Shown here in pieces: positions 12,086 through 23,669 of a stretch of 64,000 nucleotides of DNA. Position 1 is the first letter of the stretch, and every line of letters starts with the position of its first letter. The translations under genes were made by a program, and so were the position numbers. Source of the DNA: Trissonchulus latispiculum. Lineage: Eukaryota; Nematoda; Enoplea; Enoplida; Ironidae. The notes under the pieces are model-generated. The model worked only from the letters and a program-made list of their open reading frames with translations. It did no database searches and was not told the DNA's origin. The stretch spans positions 1 through 64,000 of the forward strand of contig JASAND010006680.1 in NCBI GenBank assembly GCA_030248195.1, written 5' to 3'.

Positions 12086-12852
12086 TAGACAAGAACAAAA
12101 AGTGCTCCTTCGTCGCATGTAAAATACATATGAGTTTTCGTAGGCAGGTTGTATATAAGCAAAAACTAGCCTGTAAAATACATATGAGTTCCGTAGGGAG
12201 GTTGTAAATTAAGGAAAAGAAGTTGCAACCGCTTAACATATGAGCCTGTCCTACAACGAGGCTCATATTGGCGTATGTCATAATGCGAATAATTTGCAGA
12301 TATATATTTTACTTTTATATAAATACATACTGCATAAAGCTTTTCATTACAAATTATCTTTCATATAATGTTGATCAATCAGTGTGCATATATATGCTCA
12401 ATACGGTACGCCATGAGGCGCTCTGACTCACAGCCAAGTGGGAACGCATTCTGCGTGTGTATAATGTGAAAGTGTTTCGAGAATGCATTAGAGGTGTGCC
12501 ATAGTGTTTCAGGAAACATCAGGTTGCATGTATATACAGTTCAGCTTGAGCAGTCGTAGTTCACTTCAGTCCATTTCTTCTGGGCCAATACGTCTATTCA
12601 TTTTTCCGTAATGAGGATGAAGCTGAGGTTCTTTAATGAGGCTTTAACGTGGAATGCACTGTGACGCCAATATGAGCCTCGTTGTAGGACAGGCTCATAT
12701 GTTAAGCGGTTGCAACTTGTTTTCCTTAATTTACCTCCTCCCTACGGAACTCATATGTATTTTACAGGCTAGTTTTTGCTTATGTACAACCTGCCTACGA
12801 AAACTCATATGTATTTTACATGCGACGAAGGAGCACTTTTTGTTCTCGTTTT
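12086..12852. mobile_element. Long-TIR palindromic element (~195-bp arms)
   Basis: The left arm (about 12,086-12,278) is the reverse complement of 12,661-12,852. Shared blocks include 'aacaaaaagtgctcc', 'acatatgagttttcgtaggc' and 'gttgcaaccgcttaacatat'. Each arm also contains a tandem of the 'gtaaaatacatatgagtt' block. The ~380-bp loop has no gene. It looks like a fold-back or MITE-type element; no target duplication could be fixed. Confidence 0.75.
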
Positions 12853-15477
12853 CTATTATTTTATATATATATATGTATGCTCCTGAAGCTATGTATAGAT
12901 ATCTTTCAACAGTAGCAAGCAAGCCAACCACAGCACTCCACAACCACTCTGAGCATGCAGTTCTATGACAAAAGTTGCTCAGCTCGCTTCGGGCTTTCAT
13001 TTGGTACCAAATTTGACCACTTTTGAAAAATTTCATTTTTGACCGAAAATCGCCAAGTCCCCCACCCCACCCCACCACAGCACTCCACAGCCACTTTGAC
13101 CATGCAGTTCTATGACAAAAGTTGCTCAGCTCGCTTAGGGCTTTCATTTGGTACCAAATTTGACCACTTTTGAAAAATTTCATTTTTGACCGAAAATCGC
13201 CTAACTGGTATTTTTTTAGAGTTTTGAAAGTGGGGGGGGCTTCGCCCCACCCCCTAGGGAGGGGCAAGTGGGGGGGGGCCTCAGAAAAGTGGGGGGGGGC
13301 GACCCAAAGGTAAAATATACCGAAATTTTTAGAGAAAAATTAGCTTTTTTAAGGTAAAAACGCAAAAAATCGCTGTTTTTAAGCTTAAAATGAGCTTATA
13401 CGTAAGTCCATAAATTAGCTAAAAATTGAGAAAATTTTTGAAAATTTGACCTCAAAAACCTAATTTTTGACACGTTTGGGCGACCACCAAAAAAGTGGGT
13501 GGGGGCTTGCCGAAAAGTGGGGGGGCTCCGAAAAGTGGAGGGGGGAACCGAAAAGTGGGGGCCCCCACCCCCCCCCCACTAAAAAAAATGCCAGCCTAAG
13601 TCCCCACCCCACCCCACCACAGCACTCTACAGCCACTTTGAGCATGCAGTTCTATGACAAAAGTTGCTCAGCTCGCTTAGGGCTTTCATTTGGTACCAAA
13701 TTTGACCACTTTTGAAAAATTTCATTTTTGACCGAAAATCGCCTAACTGGCATTTTTTTAGGGTTTTGAAACTGGGGGGGGCTTCGCCCCCCCTAGGGAG
13801 GGGAAAGTGGGGGGGGGGCGACCCAAAGGTAAAATATACCGAAATTTTTAGCGAAAAATTAGCTTTTTTAAGGTAAAAACGCAAAAAATCGCTGTTTTTA
13901 AGCTTAAAATGAGCTTATACGTAAGTCCATAAATAAGCTAAAAATTGAGAAAATTTTTGAAAATTTGACCTCAAAAACGTAATTTTTGACACGTTTGGGC
14001 GACCACCAAAAAAGTGGGTGGGGGCTTGCCGAAAAGTGGGGGGGCTCCGAAAAGTGGAGGGGGAACCGAAAAGCGGGGGGCCCCCACCCCCCCCCCCCCA
14101 CTAAAAAAAATGCCAGCCTAAGTCCCCACCCCACCCCACCACAGCACTCTACAGCCAGTTTGAGCATGCAGTTCTATGACAAAAGTTGCTCAGCTCGCTT
14201 AGGGCTTTCATTTGGTACCAAATTTGACCACTTTTGAAAAATTTAATTTTTGACCGAAAATCGCCAAGTCCCCCACCCCACCCCACCACAGCACTCCACA
14301 GCCACTTTGACCATGCAGTTCTATGACAAAAGTTGCTCAGCTCGCTTAGGGCTTTCATTTGGTACCAAATTTGACCACTTTTGAAAAATTTCATTTTTGA
14401 CCGAAAATCGCCTAACTGGTATTTTTTTAGAGTTTTGAAAGTGGGGGGGGCTTCGCCCCACCCCCTAGGGAGGGGCAAGTGGGGGGGGCCTCAGAAAAGT
14501 GGGGGGGGCGACCCAAAGGTAAAATATACCGAAATTTTTAGAGAAAAATTAGCTTTTTTAAGGTAAAAACGCAAAAAATCGCTGTTTTTAAGCTTAAAAT
14601 GAGCTTATACGTAAGTCCATAAATTAGCTAAAAATTGAGAAAATTTTTGAAAATTTGACCTCAAAAACCTAATTTTTGACACGTTTGGGCGACCACCAAA
14701 AAAGTGGGTGGGGCTTGCCGAAAAGTGGGGGGGCTCCGAAAAGTGGAGGGGGGAACCGAAAAGGGGGGCCCCCCACCCCCCCCCACTAAAAAAAATGCCA
14801 GCCTAAGTCCCCACCCCACCCCACCACAGCACTCTACAGCCACTTTGAGCATGCAGTTCTATGACAAAAGTTGCTCAGCTCGCTTAGGGCTTTCATTTGG
14901 TACCAAATTTGACCACTTTTGAAAAATTTCATTTTTGACCGAAAATCGCCTAACTGGCATTTTTTTAGGGTTTTGAAAGTGGGGGGGGGGGCTTCGCCCC
15001 ACCCCCTAGGGAGGGGCAAGTGGGGGGGGGCGACCCAAAGGTAAAATATACAGAAATTTTTAGAGAAAAATTAGCTTTTTTAATGTAAAAACGCAAAAAA
15101 TCGCTGTTTTTAAGCTTAAAATGAGCTTATACGTAAGTCCATAAATAAGCTGAAAATTGAGAAAATTTTTGAAAATTTGACCTCGAAAACCTAATTTTTG
15201 ACACGTTTGGGCGGCCACCAAAAAAGTGGGTGGGGGCTTGCCGAAAAGTGGGGGGGGGGGGGCCGAAAAGTGGGGGGGGGACCCGAAAAGTGGGGCCCCC
15301 CACCCCCCCCCCACTAAAAAAAATGCCAGCCTAAGTCCCCACCCCACCCCACCACAGCACTCTACAGCCAGTTTGAGCATGCAGTTCTATGACAAAAGTT
15401 GCTCAGCTCGCTTAGGGCTTTCATTTGGTACCAAATTTGACCACTTTTGAAAAATTTAATTTTTGACCGAAAATCGC

Positions 15478-16237
15478 CTAAGTCCCAACCTGGGTTTATT
15501 TTACTGGGGGGGGGGCGGGGAGGGGCGCGCCCCCCCACTTGTGGGGTTCCCCCCCCCCACTCGAGCACCTCCCCCCCACTCGTTCCCCCCCCACTTTTTT
15601 GGGCTTCCCCCCCCCATTCACTATAGGGTGCCCAGAAAATGTCAAATTTTTAGGATTTTTGGTCAAAATTTTCAAAATTTTTCCGGCTTCGCCGGAAATT
15701 TTTGGTCAAAAATCGTCTTTTTTGGTGCTAAAACTCAATTTTTGAGCACTTTTAAGTAGGGATGCACCGGGGCCTGGCCCCGGCCCCGGCACCGGCCCCG
15801 GTAGTCAGGCCCCGGCCCCGGTGGTCAGGCCCCGGTACCGACCGGGGCCAAAAATAAGCAAAATTTTGTGAATTTTGGACATTTTTTAACCAAAATTTTG
15901 AATTTTCGAAAGTCAAAAAGTGTTACAAATCGTTTGTTTTCACGCCGATATTAATGAAAACAAGGATAGTAACGTTTGTATATCAAAAATTACTGCAAAA
16001 TTTAAATTTTCCAAAAAATTTTTAAATTTTCGATTTGGACCCCCAATTTCCCAGGCCCCGGTCCCGGCCCCGGCCCCGGTACCGGGGCAATGGTGGCCCC
16101 GGCCCCGGCCGGGGCCACGATGCGGTCCCGGCCCCGGCCCCGGTAGTGGTGGCCCCGGTGCATCTCTACTTTTAAGCTTAGTTATAGCAGCATATGTAGA
16201 AAACAGGCTTTTTATACGGTATTTTTGGCAGTTTTAG
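15478..16237. repeat. ~1-kb duplication, copy 1, containing a hAT MITE
   Basis: This block begins 'cctaagtcccaacctgggtt' and ends 'tatacggtatttttggcag'. It is repeated 999 bp downstream at about 16,474-17,242, with the MITE inserted at the identical point in both copies. The duplication therefore followed the insertion. Confidence 0.8.
15757..16168. mobile_element. hAT-type MITE e copy 1 (GGCCCC-armed), TSD CTTTTAAG
   Basis: A 412-bp element with termini TAGGGATGCACCGGGGCC and GGCCCCGGTGCATCTCTA. It is flanked by a perfect 8-bp TSD CTTTTAAG (15,749-15,756 and 16,169-16,176). GGCCCC hexamer arrays occupy both ends. The interior is AT-rich. The 105-aa frame is not a gene. Confidence 0.9.
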
Positions 16238-16473
16238 CCCATTTTATCCCCCCCCCCCCCTTTTCGACCTCCCCCCCCCCACTAGTGGGGGGGCTCCCCC
16301 CCCCCCTTTTTTCGCCTTAAGTAAACCCAGCCAACCCCACACCACCACAGCACTCCACAGCCACTTTGAGCATGCAGTTCTATGACAAAAGTTGCTCAGC
16401 TCGCTTAGGGCTTTCATTTGGTACCAAATTTGACCACTTTTGAAAAATTTAATTTTTGACCGAAAATCGCCTA

Positions 16474-17242
16474 AGTCCCAACCTGGGTTTATTTTACTGG
16501 GGGGGGGGGGCGGGCGCGGGGCGCCCCCCCCCACTTTTTGGGTTCGCCCCCCCACTCGAGCACCTCCCCCCCCACTCGTTCCCCCCCCCCCACTTTTTTG
16601 GGCTTCCCCCCCCCCATTCACTATAGGGTGCCCAGAAAATGTCAAATTTTTAGGATTTTTGGTCAAAATTTTCAAAATTTTCCGGCTTCGCCGGAAATTT
16701 TTGGTCAAAAATCGTCTTTTTTGGTGCTAAAACTCAATTTTTGAGCACTTTTAAGTAGGGATGCACCGGGGCCTGGCCCCGGCCCCGGCACCGGCCCCGG
16801 TAGTCAGGCCCCGGCCCCGGCCCCGGTGGTCAGGCCCCGGTACCGACCGGGGCCAAAAATAAGCAAACTTTTGTGAATTTTTGACATTTTTTGACAGAAA
16901 TTTTGAATTTTCGAAAGCCAAAAAGTGTTACAAATCGTTTGTTTTCACGCCGATATTAATGAAAACAAGGATAGTAACGTTTGTATATCAAAAATTACTG
17001 CAAAATTTAAATTTTCCAAAAAATTTTTAAATTTTCGATTTGGACCCCCAATTTCCCAGGCCCCGGTCCCGGCCCCGGCCCCGGCACCGGGGCCAAGGTG
17101 GCCCCGGCCCCGGCCGGGGCCACGATGCGGTCCCGGCCCCGGCCCCGGTAGTGGTGGCCCCGGTGCATCTCTACTTTTAAGCTTAGTTATAGCAGCATAT
17201 GTAGAAAACAGGCTTTTTATACGGTATTTTTGGCAGTTTTAG
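16474..17242. repeat. ~1-kb duplication, copy 2
   Basis: Second copy of the 15,478-16,237 block. It differs by small changes in the poly-G/C tracts and the hexamer arms. Confidence 0.8.
16756..17173. mobile_element. hAT-type MITE e copy 2 (GGCCCC-armed)
   Basis: A 418-bp copy of the element at 15,757-16,168, with the same CTTTTAAG duplication (16,748-16,755 and 17,174-17,181). The left arm has an extra GGCCCC unit relative to copy 1, which shows array-length change after duplication. Confidence 0.9.
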
Positions 17243-17631
17243 AAATTTTTGAAAAATTTTTGAAAAGGGCCCGCCCCAAAAACTCCCTAGAATAAGCCCA
17301 GCATATATATTGCTATAACTATGTTAAAAATTGAGTTTGTGTACCAAAATAGACGATATTTGACCAAAAATCCTTAAAATGTGGCATTTTCTGGGGTGGG
17401 GCAATCCCCAATCCAAAAATCACTGGTTGGCCCCCTCAAGGGCGCCCCCCTCCAAAATTAAGGGAGAAAAGGCAACAGTTTTGAAAAAATTTTGACCCCC
17501 ACCCACCCACAATAGCCCCCCCCGGGGACTTTCTGCCTGGGGGGAGGGGAGGGGGTATATCTTGAAGGTTGGTGGTCGACCCAAGAAAGTGAGGCACTTA
17601 TTTAGACGGGGGGCGGCGATTTTTTTACCTT
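17243..17631. other. G/C-run intergenic DNA
   Basis: Poly-C/G modules separated by AT-rich spacer. No gene, RNA or transposon end is recognised. Confidence 0.5.
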
Positions 17632-18095
17632 GCCCCCCCCCTTGTGGTTCGAAAAAAGTTTTTGTCTCCGATTTGGCAAAGACGTTGCCACTAGGGTATA
17701 TAAATCGAGGTCGCTGATTTCAAAACTCGAATCGAGATCGATCCGATCGACGATCGCTCGATTAATCAAAATAGATCAAAAAATTTTTGTCACCAATTTT
17801 CGCAAAATGTCACCTCTAAGGTAAATATAAATCGGGAGTGCTGATTCAGAATCTGCAGTCGAAATTTCGATCCAAGGCTTCGATTCCAAGCCACCAAAAT
17901 CAAGTTATTGACGAATTTTTGAAAATTCGATGAAAATCGATTTTTGAGTTCGAACGAACGATCGATTTTTTACGAAACTTCGACTGCAGTCTGCAAACTC
18001 TCGATTCGACTTTTAAAATGAGCGACCTCGATTTACCCGGTGAGGGGCAACTTCTTAGCCAGATCGAAGACAAAATTTTTTCGAACCAAAATGGG
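17632..18095. mobile_element. Palindromic TCGA-rich element
   Basis: Bases 17,640-17,745 pair with 17,985-18,090. Matching blocks are 'ggttcgaaaaaa', 'ttttgtct.cgat', 'gttgcc', and an inner inverted repeat TAAATCGAGGTCGCT. The ~240-bp interior is full of TCGA/GATC tetramers. It resembles a fold-back MITE. The flanks do not give a convincing target duplication. Confidence 0.6.
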
Positions 18096-18353
18096 GGTAT
18101 ATATATATATACCAATCATAGGTGTAACGGAGATTTGGGGTGGGGGAGGCTGGCCTCCAACTTTTTTGGGGGACCCAATCTGGATACCATCGTTTCCCTG
18201 GAGCTTTGGGTATGGGGGGGGGTAAATCTTGTCCGACCTCCGAAATGTGATGGGGGTTCCCCACAACCCGCCCCCAGAATTCGGACCTCAGAAATTTCGA
18301 AAAATGGCCAAAAATGCAAAATTGTCTGTAATTTAGCTTTTTTTTAATCAAAC

Positions 18354-18527
18354 TAAAGGTGCATTCATAGTTCCAGACGCAAGCAGACGCGCGTACGTAA
18401 GCGTCTGCATGCGTTCGTGAGCGTGAATGCGCTACAGTTATTTTTAAACGGTTAAAACGACATGTTACAATACAATCTGTGGCGTCGACGCGCGTCTCTC
18501 TGTGTTCGCGACTATGAATGCACCTTT
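18354..18527. mobile_element. 174-bp MITE with 19-bp TIR
   Basis: The termini CTAAAGGTGCATTCATAGT and ACTATGAATGCACCTTTAG are perfect inverted repeats. Read as a TA target duplication (cTA...TAg), it fits a Tc1/mariner-type MITE. The interior is unusually rich in CG dinucleotides ('gacgcgcgtacgtaagcg'), unlike its surroundings. Confidence 0.7.
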
Positions 18528-20860
18528 AGGCTTGTTTTTAACGTTTAAGGCGTTTTTGCACCGTTTTAAAGCGATCTTTTTTCAAAAAATGGCCATTTTT
18601 CGGCTAAATTTAGCTAACTTTTTGGGTCCAAAAAATCATTGGGGGGTGTTAGTGGGGGGGGGGGGAGGTAGCCACAAAAGTTGGGGGAGGGTAAGTCAAA
18701 AAATCTGGGGGGATACCAAACCCCCTCCCCGAAGAAAAACTATGCTGGAAGGAGACCCCCAACCATAGGTGTGTTGGGGGGGACCCCTCCCCCCAAATGG
18801 AGGGGTCGCCGAGTCTCCCCCCTAAAAAATTTTTTCTACCCCCCCCAAATCGACCTTCGGCCGACCCCCCCTAAAAATTTTCAACTGCCTACCTGAAATT
18901 TTTGCAATTTTTCAGCCTTTCTAAAACATTAACGAAAAATTGCTAAAATTCGCCTAAATACCTTAAAAATCGCTAGAAATATATAGCCATGGCCCCATGG
19001 GGGAAAAACCCACATTTTCGGATTTTGGCTGGAACTTTTTTGTTATAAGGGTTATCTGAGAACTTTATATACCATCGTACTTGGCGTACTTAGAACTTTC
19101 TTTTAAGCCTATTTGCACTTCTCTACGTTGTACCATTAGAGCGGTATATATAATGCAAAAAGTAGCGGGGGGAAAACCCAAATGGGGGGAAAATAAACCC
19201 ACCCCTCACATGAGTCACAGGTCTTAAAAATTGTTCTATCGCAATTCTGACACTTCCAGTGTAAAATTCAACCCTTTTTTAGTTAGTATAAACCAAAAAC
19301 CCGATCTAAGTAGCTTTTTTTGAGATCTCATGTGCCGTTGAAAATGCTGCATCAACTGGCCAGGTTTCATAAAGTTTAACACATAAACATAGGGCAATTT
19401 TTGAAAAATGCTGAAAATGATGTAATTTGATAAAACTTATTATTCTATCGTGTAGAGAATGGTTTTTTACGTAGAATTGGCTGTTAAAATCCACAATTGT
19501 ACCTGTATTGGGTCCTCCAGCTGCGCAATAGCACTTTTAAGGTTTTTAGCCCCTAGCTAGCCAGGTAAGCAAAATTGTCCGAATCTGACCGCATAGGATG
19601 ACGCAGCGTGCTCGATAGTACCGTGCTATAGTCTCTAATTGTTTCCGTGTTGAGTTGTTAAAAAAATTTTTAAAAAAATTTGGGTGGGTTTTTCCCCCCA
19701 AAGTGGGTTTTTTTCCCCGCCACGTTTGGCAATGTGCCAGACCAACGGTACAGCGGATCGGTCTAATTTTGGCTGTGTGCAAAGAGGAAGAGTTGCCATC
19801 ATTGCAGATATTTGCAAAACTTTTCTAGCCCAACCCAGTCAAAAGTTACATCGGTCCAAACTTTTGGTAAATTTTTGGATGGTTGAACCAAAAAGTAGTT
19901 GTCATTTTCAAAATGTCATAAAATAAGCAGGAGTGAACCAAATGACTTGATCTTTGCATACATAGGTTAGAAAGAGTCGCGCTTCCTGCTGCTATGTTTT
20001 GGAGCTCATATCTCTAACCCGTGACTCAGGAGGCAGGTGGGTTTATTTCCCCCCCCCAAAAAGGGGGTGGGTTTTTTTCACCCCATGGCTATAGATGAAA
20101 ATTAACAAAATTACTCAGTTTTTTAAGAGTTTAACGAAAAATCGTCTAAAAATTTTTTCCCAAATTTTGGCTTAAAACCGGTTTAAAACGGTGTAAAAAC
20201 GCCAAAACGATAAAAACAAACTTTTTGACAAAAGCGTTAAAATACAGAAAATTTTGTTTTTAGCCCATTTTTCGAAAATTTGAGGGAAGGGGGGGATTTC
20301 GTGGGTTGACCACCAAATTTGGTCCCCTCCATCCAAATCGACTTTTTCCGACCCCCACCCCTCCTTCTTTTTTGCCAGACCCCCCTTCCTACTTTTTTCA
20401 AACACCCCACCCCAACTTATTTCATGGATGATGGTTGGCGGCATAGGTGTTGCTGGGTAAAAAATCTGGGGGGTGGTTCCAACGGAGGGTGGGGGGGACC
20501 CCCCTAAATTTTCGATTTTATGCCATTTTTGGCCAAAAATCTGGGGGGGGGTAGCAAAAATCTGAAAATCTGGGGGGGTCCGGGCGCCGCTCCGCCCCCC
20601 CCCCACCTTACACCTATGGTCCATGCGCATACCCTTCCCACCAAAAACATACCTTGAGCCAACCCTTATGCCATATTTATTCATACACATTTCTTGTGCT
20701 TTAACGCAAATTCGTCCCCAAACTTCTTCCATCATCAGTTTTACAAACACACCTACACTTTTACATAACTAACTACTAAATTCCATTAACTTTTCATCAT
20801 CTGTGAATTTATGCTTTTGTTTAAAAAATAAACCTATATATCGCGATCCTATCCACCACT
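18528..20860. repeat. G-run modules and GGGTTTT-motif repeats
   Basis: Poly-G/C modules at 18,640-18,870 and 20,280-20,610 alternate with AT-rich spacer. Motif copies (GGGTTTTT / AAAAACCC flanked by C or G runs) occur at 18,998, 19,170-19,202, 19,682-19,722 and 20,038-20,085. Bases 19,938-20,095 repeat 490-640. Bases 20,630-20,750 (minus) carry a short frame without a recognisable domain. No gene can be supported. Confidence 0.6.
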
Positions 20861-20865
20861 GTCGC

Positions 20866-21190
20866 TAAAACATGAAAGAGCTTGTCGAGCTGAACAACTT
20901 TCCTTCCTGCGACATTTTCCGGAAATGTGCCTAGCGAAAGCTATGGCCGAAAAAGGAAAATCCGAAAATTCACGAAAACCCTGGTTTTTGACCAAAAACT
21001 TTTTGTCTCCGATTTTGCTTAAAAGTTGGTCATAGGGCAGTTCGACCATGCTGATTTCGGAACTGAAAGCGAAATTTCTGGAAAATTTCCGGATTTTGAA
21101 ATATTTCCTCAAAAGTGGTGGAGCTGCGCATGGTCCTGAAGTGCTTACGGAAGCGCGGGGAACCCTGGGGAGCAAAGCTGCTCCCGGAGC
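20866..21190. repeat. Dispersed repeat E, copy 1
   Basis: Shares with 23,880-24,225 the blocks 'aagagcttgtcgag', 'cttccttc.t.cgacat', 'tttttgtctccgattt', 'aaaagttgg.cat' and 'gctgatttcg.aactgaaa'. In the second locus the two halves appear in the reverse order, as expected for a tandem unit read from a different start. Confidence 0.6.
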
Positions 21191-21531
21191 AGCCCCGTGA
21201 GTAAAAATGAGTAAAATAAAAAAGTTGTCCAAATGAGCTAATATTGATATCAATCGAAAGCTCTCGGCGAGTAATGGAGAAAGTGTATTAGGAGTAAGGC
21301 CTGAAAATGCACGCATTTTGAGTTCGGAGGCAAAAATGGTCAAAAATGGCCAAAAACGGCCAAAATGGCTCTAAATTGAAAGTTCTCTGATTGTGCTCAT
21401 GTTAGTATCTTTCGTAAGTTCTCGTTGATTAGATAAAAGGTTGTAATAGAGACAAAGTCTTGTACAGACATTGCGTTTTGGACAGGTTTGTGGACAAAAA
21501 GTACGGCTTTTTCACAAAAAAGGTAACTCTT
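21191..21531. other. Unassigned spacer
   Basis: No coding or repeat assignment apart from 'caaaaatggccaaaaacggcc'-like short tandem sequence near 21,340. Confidence 0.4.
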
Positions 21532-22701
21532 TTAAGGGGGGTCACTTTGGTCACAAATTTATAGTCACGGATTTCGCTCGTTTTCACACATAATATGCCC
21601 CCATATTTTCTCAAAAACAAGACAAAAATATTAGTGTTCGAAATCAAACTGTGACAGAGTTATTCAGGTTCAAAGCCGGAAAACTTGAAAATTCCGATGA
21701 TGAGCCCAGCAAGGTCAGGTGGAGACCGAACGCTACCGAGGACAGGGCTGACCGATACACCAAATTACAGCCTTTGCTAAGCTAATATTTAAGTGCAGAC
21801 ATGGCTCAAGCCTAGCTATCCAAGAACTTTGGAGGACTGCTCGCACAGTATAACTTTAACTCATTTTATCTTGCACAGACAGCACTTTAAACCCATGGTT
21901 CTATAAGAAAAGTTGCTCCTCGTTCATTAGCTATCGACTGATACCCAATTTGTCTATATTTCCAAAAATTTAAAAATTGGCATTTCTCATCTATAGAGAT
22001 CAAAGGTGCCGTCACAGCAGTCATGTTCAGTATTGACGCATTTGTTTTCGCCATATTATGTGACAGACGTGGATCTATTAACCTGCCAAGTTTGGTGATT
22101 TTTACCTCATAATGAGTGAGAAATTATCAAAAGAATGTGAAAATTATGAAAAGACCATTTTTAGCAAAATTAACTGTTCTTGTGGCAAGTTTTTTGAGCT
22201 TACTATAGTTGATAGAAACTTGCAACTACTTTCATACAGCGTGTAGCGTGCAGCTATTTTTTGGTAATTCCTGTAACTTTTGCCAATCGATCTGGACAAA
22301 GAAAAGAAAACTGTGGTCCTGTTTTTCATGGTCCAAAAATGGCCGATTTTTAAAATCTGTGACTTCAAAAATTCGCCAAATATTTGCTACCCAACAGAAT
22401 TGCACCAAGCTAGATATATAGCTGCACTCTGCAATATGTCCTTGACATATGTGGAAAGTTTCAGCACTGTATCTTTCGTACAGCGAGAAATTTTTCTGCC
22501 ACAAACTTTTTAACCTTCTTTTTCATTTTCCTATGCTTAATACATGCCAAGGTCACATTTGAAGGGCTCTATGGAACGATAGACGCAGAATTGCGCAAAA
22601 GCACTTGTCTTGCTTTGAGGACCCATGGGGACAACAAAATGTGTCAAAATGAGCAAAGTGGGGGATGGTCGCAAAATCGGCAATAAAGTGACACCTCGTA
22701 A
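21532..22701 (-). mobile_element. TTAA-flanked transposon, family B copy 2 (inverted)
   Basis: A ~1.17-kb element, reverse complement of 1,835-2,982. It starts TTAAGGGGGGTCACTTTGG and ends at GTAA, a mutated TTAA, which is also the left end of family A copy 2. Internal matches include 'ttttggtccaaaaatggccg'-type sequence and the 'gccccca/tgggggc' block. There is no transposase frame. Confidence 0.8.
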
Positions 22702-23669
22702 GGTGGTGATTCCTTTTGGGCACATATTGTTGATTGACGGTTCAAATCAAGATGAAATTTGATGAAACGTTCCAAAATAAGTTCCTTTAGCATTCTAACA
22801 ACCTCCGCGCAATCCCGATTCAAAAATGTGACGTCTCCGTTTAGCGTGGTTTTGCCAATTTTTGACAGTTAGGCAGTTGCTGCACAGCTATAACTATAGT
22901 CATTGAAAAGACCTTGTTGAGCTCTACATTTTTGCTTTTGAAGCACCTTCCTAACGTTATTCAATGGTGAGATATAGCCGATTTTCTTATTTTGGCGTTG
23001 AAAACTTGTCATTTTTGCAGAAAATCAAATAATCCTCCATTTCTTGAACTACACAAGCCGTAAAATTAAACTACGGATGTCAATTTGAAGATCTCGTCGA
23101 GTCCAATTATCCGTGACATTATAATCATCTAACTGCTATCTCGTACGCTGTTATCACAGAAAATGTAGGTTTTGCAAAAACATGACCAAATTTTTTTCCA
23201 GCGATTGTGGAGCATTTACTATGCAGGCGATAGGGTTGCCACTTACTAGACATGTTTTACACAAAAATACCCAGGGACCCTTTCTTAGTTGCCCCGATTG
23301 CTGCTTTCTAGCTAAAGTGGTCGCTTGCCAAATTTGGGAAAACAAGGCAAAATCCAGGTTGCGCATACATTTTAGCTAATTTCTTTATAACAAAGAGCGG
23401 TTTCATAATGATTAAAAAGGGTCCCCAGCTATTTGACAGTGGAATCGAAAGATGTGGCCGATGCCTCACGAAAAAATTTACTTTAGTCTGCAGAAAATCT
23501 GGAAAATGCAGTAAAATAATTTCTGGGAACTAAATTTTGGTTCACTGTATTCATTAGAAAGAGCAAATGTTAAGCTCCATTTCGACATAAAAATGGTTTT
23601 TTAACTCTAAGTAATGTTTGAGTAATAATGGTTCAAAGTTGATGCTTCCAAAAGGAATCACCACCTTAA
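22698..23669 (+). mobile_element. TTAA-flanked transposon, family A copy 2
   Basis: A 972-bp copy of the element at 849-1,838 in the same orientation, with termini (g)TAAGGTGGTGATTCC and GGAATCACCACCTTAA. It abuts family B copy 2 through a shared 4-bp target. Confidence 0.85.

Larger units (their letters stand above)
12920..16480. repeat. Higher-order satellite array with poly-G modules
   Basis: The ~148-bp satellite (anchor 'ttctatgacaaaagttgctc') occurs at 12,961, 13,110, 13,650, 14,171, 14,319, 14,856, 15,386 and 16,379. Spacings of ~148 or ~520-540 bp alternate because a ~380-bp module is inserted between units. The module reads 'gttttgaaagtggggggg', a 'cttcgcccc' hairpin, AT-rich DNA with 'cgcaaaaaatcgctgttttt', then 'gcgaccaccaaaaaagtggg' and poly-C. 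The open frames here are G/C-run translations. Confidence 0.85.

Noticed and set aside
11527..16744. Proline/glycine-rich frames resembling collagen or extensin
   Set aside because: They arise from poly-G/C modules and satellite units read in several frames on both strands; no splice or start context.
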